Below, one piece after another: positions 1 through 8,421 of a DNA stretch of 64,000 nt (its first letter is position 1; every line of letters begins with the position of its first letter). The position numbers were made by a program, and so were the translations under genes. The stretch covers positions 1-64,000 of the forward strand of contig CAZGAO010000008.1 of NCBI GenBank assembly GCA_964523795.1, given 5' to 3'. The notes beneath the pieces are model-generated. The model saw nothing but the letters and a program-made list of their open reading frames with translations. It was not told the origin of the DNA and searched no databases. The stretch comes from SABY01 sp964523795 (GTDB taxonomy: Bacteria; Bacteroidota; Bacteroidia; Bacteroidales; 4484-276).

Positions 1-52
1 TAGCAAATATATAAACCCTCTCAAAATAATAGCACTCCAAAAAAAGAATTAG

Positions 53-262
53 CCGTCTATCAAGGCCACAAAAATTTGTGATTTCACAGCATTTTCACTC
101 GTTCCCCAAAATGTTTTAACTTGCAACAGCGTGAATGACAGTGCTATTTTTCAACTATCTGGTGGCATGTTAGGTATTTACCATGGCTTCGATTTCCCTC
201 TTTATTACTTTAATCTAAGGGAAAATGCCGAAAACAGAACCAATAAATTCTTAGAGAAATAA
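53..262 (+). pseudogene. C-terminal fragment of an unrecognised protein
   Basis: An open frame of 69 codons ends at TAA 260-262 and is preceded in frame by TAG at 50-52. It has no convincing start codon. The residues near the end (SGGMLGIYHGFDFPLYYF, then NLRENAENRTNKFLEK) have the composition of a real protein, unlike the surrounding AT-rich DNA. A run of A at about 40-45 just upstream could be the site of a frameshift from a longer gene that starts before the window. I do not recognise the family; a chance open frame is the alternative. Confidence 0.3.
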
Positions 263-714
263 TTCGCTTATTTTTTTCTATTATTGGGTTTCAATTGAAG
301 TTGCAGTAAGATTTATTCAGGAATGACACAAAATTTTTATAAATCAAAAAAAGGAATAAATTACCTTGGGTAACACGCAATAAAAAACATAGGGCGGAAG
401 GTACTAAATTTGAACGATAAAACATTTAAGAAACAGTTCGGTAGCTTGGCAGGTAGGTGCTTCGAAATGCCCTACGTTTCTTACCGCCATCCGTTAGCAA
501 AAGCCAAAAAAATACCCATTCCACGAAATGTATCCAATCTTCGGGATTATGTTTACATCGGCCTTGCTTATAACTTTCACCTTTGCGGCTCATTAAAAAA
601 GATAAATAATGCGTAAGGCAATTTTAATTGCAAGAGCAAATTCTTTAAATCCAAAACAGATTTAAGCCCGACAGAATATCGCAGGGCGTAATAAAAAGAA
701 GGTTAGCTGCTAAC

Positions 715-750
715 AAAAAAAAAACAGCGAATTAATTCGCTGTTTTTTTT
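715..750 (-). terminator. Rho-independent terminator after tRNA-Leu
   Basis: A perfect palindrome at 725-742 (arms CAGCGAATT and AATTCGCTG) is flanked by an A run (715-724) and a T run (743-750). It lies directly downstream of the minus-strand tRNA and can work in both directions. Confidence 0.75.
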
Positions 751-751
751 G

Positions 752-835
752 TGCCCAGAACAAGACTCGAACTTGCACTCCATTGCTGAAACTAGTCCCT
801 GAAACTAGCGCGTCTACCAATTCCGCCATCTGGGC
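752..835 (-). tRNA. tRNA-Leu (anticodon CAG)
   Basis: Read on the minus strand, the 7-bp acceptor stem GCCCAGA/TCTGGGC closes the molecule. The D-arm contains AATTGGTAGACGCGC, typical of leucine tRNAs. The anticodon stem CTAGT/ACTAG encloses the loop TTCAGGG, giving anticodon CAG (reads CUG). A long variable arm follows, then the T-arm with GTTCGAGTC. Length is 84 nt with discriminator A; the full CCA is not encoded. A terminator lies just downstream. Confidence 0.95.
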
Positions 836-945
836 TGTTTTTTACAAAACGGCTGCAAAAATAATAGTTTCTTTGGTTTTACCAAGCCTAAACTTCAAGA
901 AATACTTTTTTTTGATTTTCTTTGTATCCATGAAAATAAAAATTT

Positions 946-1845
<900 letters not shown>

Positions 1846-2168
1846 TGGAGGATTGGAGTGATGGAGTAGTGGAGTAGTGGAGGATTGGAATGATGTTGAG
1901 CGAAGCTACCTGCCCCGACCATTGGGGAAATTCCGCCTTTTCGGGAACTGAATCCACGAATCATCCGTAGGACATTCGAGGGTTAGAGGCTGGAGATAAG
2001 TGGTGAGAAGTGAGAGATGAGAAGAAAAAAATATTGAATATCGAATTTGAAATAATAAACCTTGAAAACGATTACCCAAGAGATGATTTGTACAGACGCG
2101 CAATTTGCGCGTCTGTATCGTTTTGGAACGATTAACGATTAACGATTAACGAATAACGAAAAACCAAC
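1846..2168. repeat. Intergenic simple-repeat tract with a 21-nt palindrome
   Basis: No gene is seen here. The stretch starts with GGAGTAGTGGAGGATT-like near repeats (1846-1895). It then carries a palindrome at 2094-2114 (arms AGACGCGCAA and TTGCGCGTCT around a central T) and a heptamer tandem ACGATTA at about 2127-2159. The same palindrome recurs at 54980 and 55034, where TTAATCG/TATTCG-type heptamers are again close by. Confidence 0.7.
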
Positions 2169-3722
2169 ATGCCCGAACACGAAGAACTGATGATTGAAGC
2201 GCGGCATCTGCGCCTGGAAGACTACATAGATTTGCGCAGTGCCATGGAAAGTGCCTACCCGGATTCTACCGACGACTATTGGGAAAAACGCGATATTAGA
2301 CGACTGCTCAATATTTTCCCTGACGGCCAACTGTGTATCACCGTTAACAACAAGGTGGTGGCGCTGGCATTATCGCTTATTATCGACTACAAAAAATATG
2401 GCGATAACCACACCTACAGCCAGATAACTGCCAGCGATGCTTTTACAACCCACGATGATGATGGCGACGTGCTGTACGGCATCGAGCTGTTTGTGCACCC
2501 CGACTACCGGGGCATGCGCCTGGGTCGACGGCTTTACGATGTACGAAAAGAGCTGTGCGAAAACCTGAACCTGCGCGCCATCATGGCCGGTGGACGCATC
2601 CCTAACTATGCCAAATATGCCAACACCCTTACCCCGCGTGAGTACATCAACAAGGTGAGTCAAAAAGAAATCTACGACCCCACGCTCAGCTTTCAGCTTT
2701 CTAACAATTTCCACGTTAAGAAAGTACTGAAAAACTATCTGCCTGATGATGAGGAATCGAAAGAATATGCCACCCTGCTGGAGTGGAACAACATTTATTA
2801 CCAGGAAAAAGAAACCCTGATAAACGCCCCTCAACCCATTGTGCGGCTTGGACTGGTACAATGGCAGATGCGCAGCTTCCCTACCTTTGAAGATATGATA
2901 GACCAGGCCGAATTTTTTATCGATGCTGTAAGTGGCTATCAGGCCGATTTTATACTCTTCCCCGAATTTTTTAACGCTCCGCTTATGTCGCCCTACAACA
3001 ACCTGGGCGAGGCCGCAGCCATACGCAAACTGGCCGAACATACCGAGGAATTACGTAACCGTTTTATCGACTTTTCTATTAGCTACAATGTAAATATTAT
3101 CACCGGCAGTATGCCCATGGTCGATACGGATGGTAAACTTTACAATATTTCATTTCTTTGCCGACGCGATGGATCCTGGGAATCGTTCAAAAAAATACAT
3201 ATCACCCCCAACGAAACCGAGGCCTGGGGCATGAGTGGCGGCGATACAATACAGGTTTTTGATACCGACAGTGGCAAAATTGGCATTGCGATATGCTACG
3301 ATGTGGAGTTTCCCGAGCTAATACGCATTTATGCTGAACAGGGAATGCAGATTTTGTTTGTCCCCTTCCTCACCGACACCCAAAATGGATACAGCCGTGT
3401 ACGCCGTTGCGCCCAGGCCCGAGCCATCGAAAACGAATGCTATGTGGCCATTGCCGGATGTGTGGGCAACCTGCCGCGCGTTAACAACATGGATATCCAG
3501 TACGCCCAATCGGCGGTATTTACGCCCAGCGATTTTGCCTTCCCTACCAACGCTATCAAATCGGAGGCTACACCCAACACCGAAATGACGCTTATTGTGG
3601 ATGTGGATCTTAACCTAATTAAAGATTTGCACTACAACGGAACCGTGCGTAACCTCCTGGATCGCCGCGAAGACCTCTACGAAATAAAATGGAAGAAACC
3701 GGGGAATATTAAGAAAAGTTAG
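2169..3722 (+). CDS. GNAT acetyltransferase fused to carbon-nitrogen hydrolase
   Basis: This 517-residue two-domain enzyme is probably cytosolic. The N-terminal part (about 1-190) is a GNAT N-acetyltransferase with an acetyl-CoA-binding stretch RGMRLGRRL after the beta-strand GIELFVHPD. The C-terminal part (about 225-510) is a nitrilase-superfamily amidohydrolase with the full catalytic triad: Glu266 in LFPEFF, Lys342 in KKIHITPNE and Cys376 in AICYDVEFPEL. This domain fusion is known in bacteria as a bifunctional GNAT/carbon-nitrogen hydrolase, but I know of no settled substrate. The gene stands alone between repeat-rich spacers. The first ATG was taken because it sits after the heptamer repeats and gives an intact GNAT start. 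Confidence 0.92.
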   Translation: MPEHEELMIEARHLRLEDYIDLRSAMESAYPDSTDDYWEKRDIRRLLNIFPDGQLCITVNNKVVALALSLIIDYKKYGDNHTYSQITASDAFTTHDDDGDVLYGIELFVHPDYRGMRLGRRLYDVRKELCENLNLRAIMAGGRIPNYAKYANTLTPREYINKVSQKEIYDPTLSFQLSNNFHVKKVLKNYLPDDEESKEYATLLEWNNIYYQEKETLINAPQPIVRLGLVQWQMRSFPTFEDMIDQAEFFIDAVSGYQADFILFPEFFNAPLMSPYNNLGEAAAIRKLAEHTEELRNRFIDFSISYNVNIITGSMPMVDTDGKLYNISFLCRRDGSWESFKKIHITPNETEAWGMSGGDTIQVFDTDSGKIGIAICYDVEFPELIRIYAEQGMQILFVPFLTDTQNGYSRVRRCAQARAIENECYVAIAGCVGNLPRVNNMDIQYAQSAVFTPSDFAFPTNAIKSEATPNTEMTLIVDVDLNLIKDLHYNGTVRNLLDRREDLYEIKWKKPGNIKKS

Positions 3723-3728
3723 GGAATG

Positions 3729-3810
3729 GTTGAAAGTTATAAGTTATAAGTTGAAAGTTAAAAGTTGCGAGTTTAAAGTTTAAAGTTTAAAGTTTAAAGT
3801 TATAAGTTGA
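3729..3810. repeat. Heptamer tandem repeats (AAGTTAT/TTTAAAG type)
   Basis: Period-7 repeats such as AAGTTAT, AAGTTGA and TTTAAAG run up to the edge of the 65-nt element at 3814. A second, looser AGTAGTA-like tract follows at about 3896-3955. The same AAGTT heptamers flank the copy of the element at 56406. No gene is seen between 3723 and 4040. Confidence 0.75.
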
Positions 3811-3813
3811 AAG

Positions 3814-3878
3814 TCCCGAAAAATAGAAAATCTATGATTTTTGTGATTTTTCGAGGATGCTCGACCTTAGGTCGGCAT
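3814..3878. repeat. 65-nt structured repeat, copy 1
   Basis: The element starts TCCCGAAAAAT and ends GGTCGGCAT. It can fold as a nested hairpin (CGAAAAAT/ATTTTTCG outer stem, AAAATC/GATTTT inner stem) followed by a second hairpin (ATGC-T-CGACC, loop TTA, GGTCG-GCAT). Copies of exactly the same length lie at 8264-8328 and 56406-56470, and stem changes between copies are compensatory. Confidence 0.8.
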
Positions 3879-4025
3879 AGGTAGTAGCCGGTTCGCAGTA
3901 AGCAGTAAGTAGTAAATAGTAGGTAGAAAGTAGTAGGTAGTGAGTAGTAATTAATAATTAGTGAGGGATTGGAAACATCCTTGATATGCTATGAAAATTG
4001 AGGGGTATTATTAAAATCATAATTC

Positions 4026-4033
4026 TATTTTTG
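4026..4033 (+). promoter_or_regulatory. Candidate -7 promoter element TATTTTTG
   Basis: The octamer matches the Bacteroidota sigma-factor -7 consensus TAnnTTTG and lies 7 and 16 bases upstream of the two possible start codons (4040 and 4049). The mRNA leader would therefore be very short. Confidence 0.45.
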
Positions 4034-4048
4034 CATTCGATGTTACAG

Positions 4049-5077
4049 ATGATAAAAAAACGGATTGGTCTCTTAATCCTCATCGCAGGGATAATGCTTG
4101 GCGGCTGCAAAAGCTATGAATATTTTACCATTGATGTGATGGAGCCGGCCGAGATTTATTTGCCCAAATCGCTTAACACTTTGCTTATTACCCACAATGC
4201 CCAACGCGATACTTCGCAAAGCCAGGGCACTAAGTTTACTATTTTTGGTGAAAAATTAACGGATACTGTTTTTAGGAATCGATGGCTGGCCGACACCGCC
4301 TTGGCTACCTTGCAGGATATGCTTGGGCAAATAGGTCGCTTTGAAACTATTGTGGACGATTCGTCCGGATTGGGTCTTCCTGATGAAAGCGATAAATATA
4401 CCCAGACGCATCTCAACCATCTCAAAACCCAATGCCAGGATATCAACGCCGATGCCGTACTCATCTTTAGTTTATTAAATAAAAGCATAAGCTACGATAT
4501 TTATTACGGCGATTTTGGCAACACCTTTGGTGAATTCGAGGCCATATTCTCCACACGGTGGCTCTTGATTAATCCCTTCACAGCAAAGCTAATCGACGAA
4601 AAAATTATTCGCGACACTTTTTATCTGCCTGTCTCCAATCCTTATTCGCAAAGCGATGCCAGCAATTACCGGCAAAGTGTGCAATTGCTTAACGATGCGG
4701 CCATCTCGTCGGCCATCGAATATGCAGCCTACCTCTCGCCGCACTATGCGCAAACCGAAAGGCTGATTTTTGTCAAAGGCGACAAGAACATTAAAAAGGG
4801 CTACGAAAGTGCTACCATGGGCGAGTGGAAGATTGCCGCCGCGCTTTGGCGCGATGGCCTAAGCAAAAAGGATAATAAAATCCGGGCAAAAGCCAGCTTC
4901 AATCTGGCTGTGGCAAACGAGATGGAAGGCCTTTTGGAGCCTGCCCTGGGCTGGGCACAGCAGTCGTACAACTTTTTTCCCGACACGCTCAACGCAACCT
5001 ATATCAACATTTTGGAAGAAAGAATCAAAAAACAAAAAGATATTTTATTACAAATGGAAGGAGAAAATGGGGAGTGA
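4049..5077 (+). CDS. Lipoprotein, DUF6340-like
   Basis: The start at 4049 gives a protein of about 342 residues with a clear lipoprotein signal: MIKKRIGLLILIAGIMLGGC, the last Cys being the lipidation site. The mature part begins KSYEYFTIDVMEPAEIYLP and continues with alternating strands and a helical, TPR-like C-terminus (ASFNLAVANEMEGLLEPALG). It resembles a Bacteroidota outer-membrane-lipoprotein family that I recall as DUF6340. No biochemical role is known to me. A start at 4040 is equally possible. The gene is followed by a separate promoter-bearing Rpn gene. Confidence 0.8.
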   Translation: MIKKRIGLLILIAGIMLGGCKSYEYFTIDVMEPAEIYLPKSLNTLLITHNAQRDTSQSQGTKFTIFGEKLTDTVFRNRWLADTALATLQDMLGQIGRFETIVDDSSGLGLPDESDKYTQTHLNHLKTQCQDINADAVLIFSLLNKSISYDIYYGDFGNTFGEFEAIFSTRWLLINPFTAKLIDEKIIRDTFYLPVSNPYSQSDASNYRQSVQLLNDAAISSAIEYAAYLSPHYAQTERLIFVKGDKNIKKGYESATMGEWKIAAALWRDGLSKKDNKIRAKASFNLAVANEMEGLLEPALGWAQQSYNFFPDTLNATYINILEERIKKQKDILLQMEGENGE

Positions 5078-5179
5078 TAAGAAATCCATGGCAGGCTTTA
5101 TTAGCAATTACCATTAATTAATAGAATGAAATTTCAGACAAAAGAAATAGTTGTAATTTTACAACAAAAACATTGAGCT

Positions 5180-6043
5180 ATGACAGAATTTAAAGAAAAG
5201 TACATAAATCCATTTACCGACTACGGCTTTAAACGTTTGTTTGGCGAGGAACCCAATAAAGATTTATTACTTGATTTTTTGAATGAACTTTTGAAAGATC
5301 AGGAAGGGAAAATTACTGAATTATCTTATTTGCCAAACGAAAAATTACCAATTTCAGTTGGCGACCGAAGAGCAATTTTTGATATTTACTGCACCAATGA
5401 AAAAGGCGAACAATTCATTGTAGAGATGCAAAAAGCCGAGCAGAAATTTTTCAAAGACAGAACCATCTTTTACTCAACCTTTCCTATCCAGGAACAAGCA
5501 AAAAATAAGGACAGATTTTGGAATTTTGAATTGAAAGCAGTTTACACAATCGGGATTTTAGACTTTGAGTTTGAAGAAAGCGACCCTGATAAATACCGCC
5601 ACGATGTACTTTTGACAGAGCATGAAACAAAAAAAGTTTTTTACGAAAAGCTAAATTACATCTACCTTGAAATGCCCAAGTTTAATAAAACGGCGAAAGA
5701 ATTAGAAACTCGTTTTGATAAATGGATGTTCGTTCTTAAAAATCTGCCTAAACTTGAAAGGATTCCGTCTGAATTAAAAGAAAATATTTTCTTAAAACTG
5801 TTTAAAACGGCAGAAATATCAAAATTAAAACCCGATGAATATAAACAATATGAAGCAAGCGTAAATGCCTACAGAGATATTTTTAACATTAAAAACACCT
5901 ACCTCGAAAAAGGAAAAATTGAAGGGAAGATTGAAGGGAAAATTGAAATAGCAAAGGAAATGATACAAGATAATGAAGCAGTTAACAAGATAATGAAATA
6001 TACAGGATTATCAGAAAAAGAAATTGACGAATTGAAAAAATGA
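5180..6043 (+). CDS. Rpn-family PD-(D/E)XK nuclease / putative transposase, copy 1
   Basis: This 287-residue protein belongs to the Rpn (recombination-promoting nuclease, PF12784-like) family, whose members are DNA endonucleases. Enteric relatives have been linked to phage defence. It opens with the family signature YINPFTDYGFKRLFGEEPNK. The nuclease core shows Asp68 (AIFDIY) and the E-x-Q motif Glu82/Gln84 (IVEMQ). The C-terminus has a short EGKIEGKIE repeat coded by 12-nt tandem units and ends in a helical tail (GLSEKEIDELKK). Its stop overlaps the next gene start. A near-identical copy lies at 39426, including the upstream sequence with GTTGTAATTTTACAAC. The AT-rich composition suggests acquisition by transfer. 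Confidence 0.9.
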   Translation: MTEFKEKYINPFTDYGFKRLFGEEPNKDLLLDFLNELLKDQEGKITELSYLPNEKLPISVGDRRAIFDIYCTNEKGEQFIVEMQKAEQKFFKDRTIFYSTFPIQEQAKNKDRFWNFELKAVYTIGILDFEFEESDPDKYRHDVLLTEHETKKVFYEKLNYIYLEMPKFNKTAKELETRFDKWMFVLKNLPKLERIPSELKENIFLKLFKTAEISKLKPDEYKQYEASVNAYRDIFNIKNTYLEKGKIEGKIEGKIEIAKEMIQDNEAVNKIMKYTGLSEKEIDELKK

Positions 6044-6693
6044 AAACGAATTTTGTAATTATACTTCTAATTGTTATTGGCACTTCTTCCTCTATGGGGC
6101 AAGACTTTCTGGGAAGCAATGTTAACGCTAAAGTAGATTCCGAAATCCTGACCATTGATCAAGTGGCATCATTTTCTTTTGGCTTTGAGGATTTTTGCCC
6201 AAGCCTTCAATATGAAATCCATACATCCAATGAAAATATAATTGTTGAGTTATTTTATGACATAACCGGAGCGTGGCCTCAAGTAGGTTGTTCCCGATAT
6301 GACCAAATAATAGTTAATCCTTTCGACTCTACAATTTGTAATTTGTCAGTACGGACTAATATTATTACTTACGATGTCATGGGAACAGGAACAGACACAA
6401 TTTTTGAGGCTGACTTAGATACATTTAATTTTTGTGAAACAGGTGTTGAACAATATCTTATAAATCAAAATATTAGCATATTCCCAAATCCAGCAATTGA
6501 CAAGTTAAGCATTGAATGTCCTGGAAATTTAAAATTTAATGAAATTACAATCAATGATTTGAATGGAAATCAGGTTAAAAGTTTAAATTCAGATATGAGA
6601 GAATTTTCTTTAGGAAACATAGCAAGTGGAATCTACATCATTCAGATAAGAACTGAAGAAAAAGTAATACGTCAGAAATTAATTATTGAGTGA
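6040..6693 (+). CDS. Secreted protein with T9SS type A sorting domain
   Basis: This 217-residue protein has an N-terminal signal peptide (MKTNFVIILLIVIGTSSSMG). Its middle region has no family I recognise and contains several Cys residues (FCPSLQYE, VGCSRYD, FNFCETG). The C-terminal sorting domain at about 143-217 shows ISIFPNPAIDKLSIE, then NDLNGNQV and SGIYIIQI, the standard pattern for type IX secretion. The ATG overlaps the TGA of the Rpn gene (ATGA), so the two may be translationally coupled, although a functional link is doubtful. Confidence 0.8.
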   Translation: MKTNFVIILLIVIGTSSSMGQDFLGSNVNAKVDSEILTIDQVASFSFGFEDFCPSLQYEIHTSNENIIVELFYDITGAWPQVGCSRYDQIIVNPFDSTICNLSVRTNIITYDVMGTGTDTIFEADLDTFNFCETGVEQYLINQNISIFPNPAIDKLSIECPGNLKFNEITINDLNGNQVKSLNSDMREFSLGNIASGIYIIQIRTEEKVIRQKLIIE

Positions 6694-6765
6694 GAAGAGC
6701 AAGTGTGAAACTATTACTAATATTGAACTAAAAGCAATTTACAAAATCAAAACTAAACTTTCACT

Positions 6766-8154
6766 ATGAAAAAAGCACTACTCCTTACCCTTGTATTTCT
6801 GTTTTCGCTGGCGGCATACTGCGAGCAGTTGACCATCATTATTACCAATCTGCCCGAAAATACCCCGCCAGATGAAGCCGTGTATGTTGCCGGCAATTTT
6901 ACCGGCTGGAATCCCGGCGACCCCACTTTTGCATTAAACGAAAACAACGCAGGCCTTCCCGAAATAACTATTGAAGCCGAGGGCACTATCGAATTTAAAT
7001 TTACCCGTGGCTCTTGGGATACGGTGGAAGGCAACGAAAACGGCGGCTTCCTGCCTAACCGGACTTTTGAAATGGGCACTACAGATACACTCGAAGTAGT
7101 TGTTTTAAGCTGGGAAGATACCGGCGGCTCCACACACACGGCAGCCGAAAATGTGGTGGTGATGGACGAAGATTTTTATATGCCGCAGCTCGACCGCCAT
7201 CGTCGCATCTGGCTCTTCCTGCCTCCCGATTACGAAAGTTCCGGCCTGGATTATCCGGTGCTTTACATGCACGACGGGCAAAACCTCTTCGATGTGGCTA
7301 CTTCTTTCGCCGGCGAATGGGAAGTGGACGAAACACTCAATGCGCTTTTTGCTGACGGAAAAGCGGTTCCCATTGTGGTGGGCATCGACAATGGCGGCGG
7401 CGACCGCATTGATGAATACACCCCCTGGCCCAATCCGCAACACGGTGGCGGCGATGGCGACCTTTACGCCCATTTTATCGTGGAAACGCTAAAGCCTTAC
7501 ATCGATGCAAACTATCGTACAAAGCCCGGGCGCGAAAACACCGGTGTGATGGGCAGCTCGCTGGGCGGACTTATCTCGCACTACATCGGCATCAAATATC
7601 AGGACATCTTTAGCAAGGCCGGCGTATTTTCGCCCTCTTACTGGTTCAACGATTCGGTTTACGATTTTACCTTCCTTAGCGGGAAACAGCACAACATGCG
7701 TATCAACATCATGGGCGGGGACAACGAAAGCAACGGGCTGCTTGCTGAAATGAATGCCATGATCGACACCTTGCAGGCCGCAGGCTTTGGTGAAAGTGAA
7801 ATGACGCTGAAGGTGGTTCCCGGTGGCCAACACAACGAAGCTCTGTGGCGCAATCAATTTGGCGAAGCATATCAGTGGCTCTTTCTGGACTATATCAGCA
7901 GCATTTCTCCGGGCAAATCCAAAACGGAAAGCCCCATTCAAATAAGGGAAGGCCGGCTTTATTTCAATAAGGAAATGGACACCAACAATCCACTGCACTT
8001 AGGCATTTTTTCGCTTTCAGGCCAAAAAGTGATGGCGCAAAGTTTAAGCGAGGAGCAAAGCATCGCTCTGCCTGAATCCCTTAGCGGCATTTATGTGATT
8101 GGGATAAATTATGGAAATGAATATTATAGTACAAAAGTGTTTTTAGATAATTAA
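6766..8154 (+). CDS. T9SS-exported alpha/beta-hydrolase esterase with starch-binding-like domain
   Basis: This 462-residue secreted enzyme has a signal peptide (MKKALLLTLVFLFSLAAYC). Next is a CBM20/E-set-like domain (VYVAGNFTGWNPGDP, about 45-120), then a feruloyl/enterochelin-esterase type hydrolase domain (about 140-375). The nucleophile is in VMGSSLGG and a late His lies in GGQHNEALW. A C-terminal T9SS tail follows (LGIFSLSGQKVM, then SGIYVIGINYG). The layout suggests release of ester groups from polysaccharide or phenolic conjugates outside the cell; the exact substrate cannot be read from sequence. It stands alone, 72 bp after the previous gene. Confidence 0.88.
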   Translation: MKKALLLTLVFLFSLAAYCEQLTIIITNLPENTPPDEAVYVAGNFTGWNPGDPTFALNENNAGLPEITIEAEGTIEFKFTRGSWDTVEGNENGGFLPNRTFEMGTTDTLEVVVLSWEDTGGSTHTAAENVVVMDEDFYMPQLDRHRRIWLFLPPDYESSGLDYPVLYMHDGQNLFDVATSFAGEWEVDETLNALFADGKAVPIVVGIDNGGGDRIDEYTPWPNPQHGGGDGDLYAHFIVETLKPYIDANYRTKPGRENTGVMGSSLGGLISHYIGIKYQDIFSKAGVFSPSYWFNDSVYDFTFLSGKQHNMRINIMGGDNESNGLLAEMNAMIDTLQAAGFGESEMTLKVVPGGQHNEALWRNQFGEAYQWLFLDYISSISPGKSKTESPIQIREGRLYFNKEMDTNNPLHLGIFSLSGQKVMAQSLSEEQSIALPESLSGIYVIGINYGNEYYSTKVFLDN

Positions 8155-8175
8155 TCAGATTAATTAGGGACTGTC

Positions 8176-8261
8176 TTTAAAGTAACAGTTTGAAAAATAT
8201 ACGATTTGAGATTTCAGATTTAAGATGTTGGTGATATTCAGCACAATCTAAAATCTTCAAT
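8176..8261. repeat. Dispersed ~80-nt intergenic repeat, copy 1
   Basis: The segment from TTTAAAGTAACAGTT through GTGATATTCAGCACAATC to ATCTTCAAT is closely matched at 59754-59832. It lies in a gene-free spacer right after the esterase stop and runs straight into the 65-nt element. Confidence 0.8.
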
Positions 8262-8263
8262 CG

Positions 8264-8328
8264 TCCCGAAAAGTCTAAAATTTTTAATTTTTGTTTCTTT
8301 TCGAGGATGCTCGAGCGTAGCTCGGCAT
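8264..8328. repeat. 65-nt structured repeat, copy 2
   Basis: It has the same length and ends as copies at 3814 and 56406, but the stems are changed in a paired way: outer stem CGAAAAG/CTTTTCG, inner stem AAAATT/AATTTT, second hairpin CGAGC/GCTCG closed by ATGC/GCAT. It sits inside GATTTAAGAT / ATCTTAAATC near-repeats that invert across it. Confidence 0.8.
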
Positions 8329-8421
8329 TAATCTTAAATCTTAAATCAAAAAAATCGACTTAATGGACACGCACTAAATAGTGAAAAGAAAAAAACAGCT
8401 TAATGACAAATTATAAATCAG

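Noticed and set aside
410..616. 68-codon open frame on the plus strand
   Set aside because: It starts with TTG inside a TAnnTTTG-like sequence, has no recognisable domain, and lies in AT-rich spacer before the tRNA.
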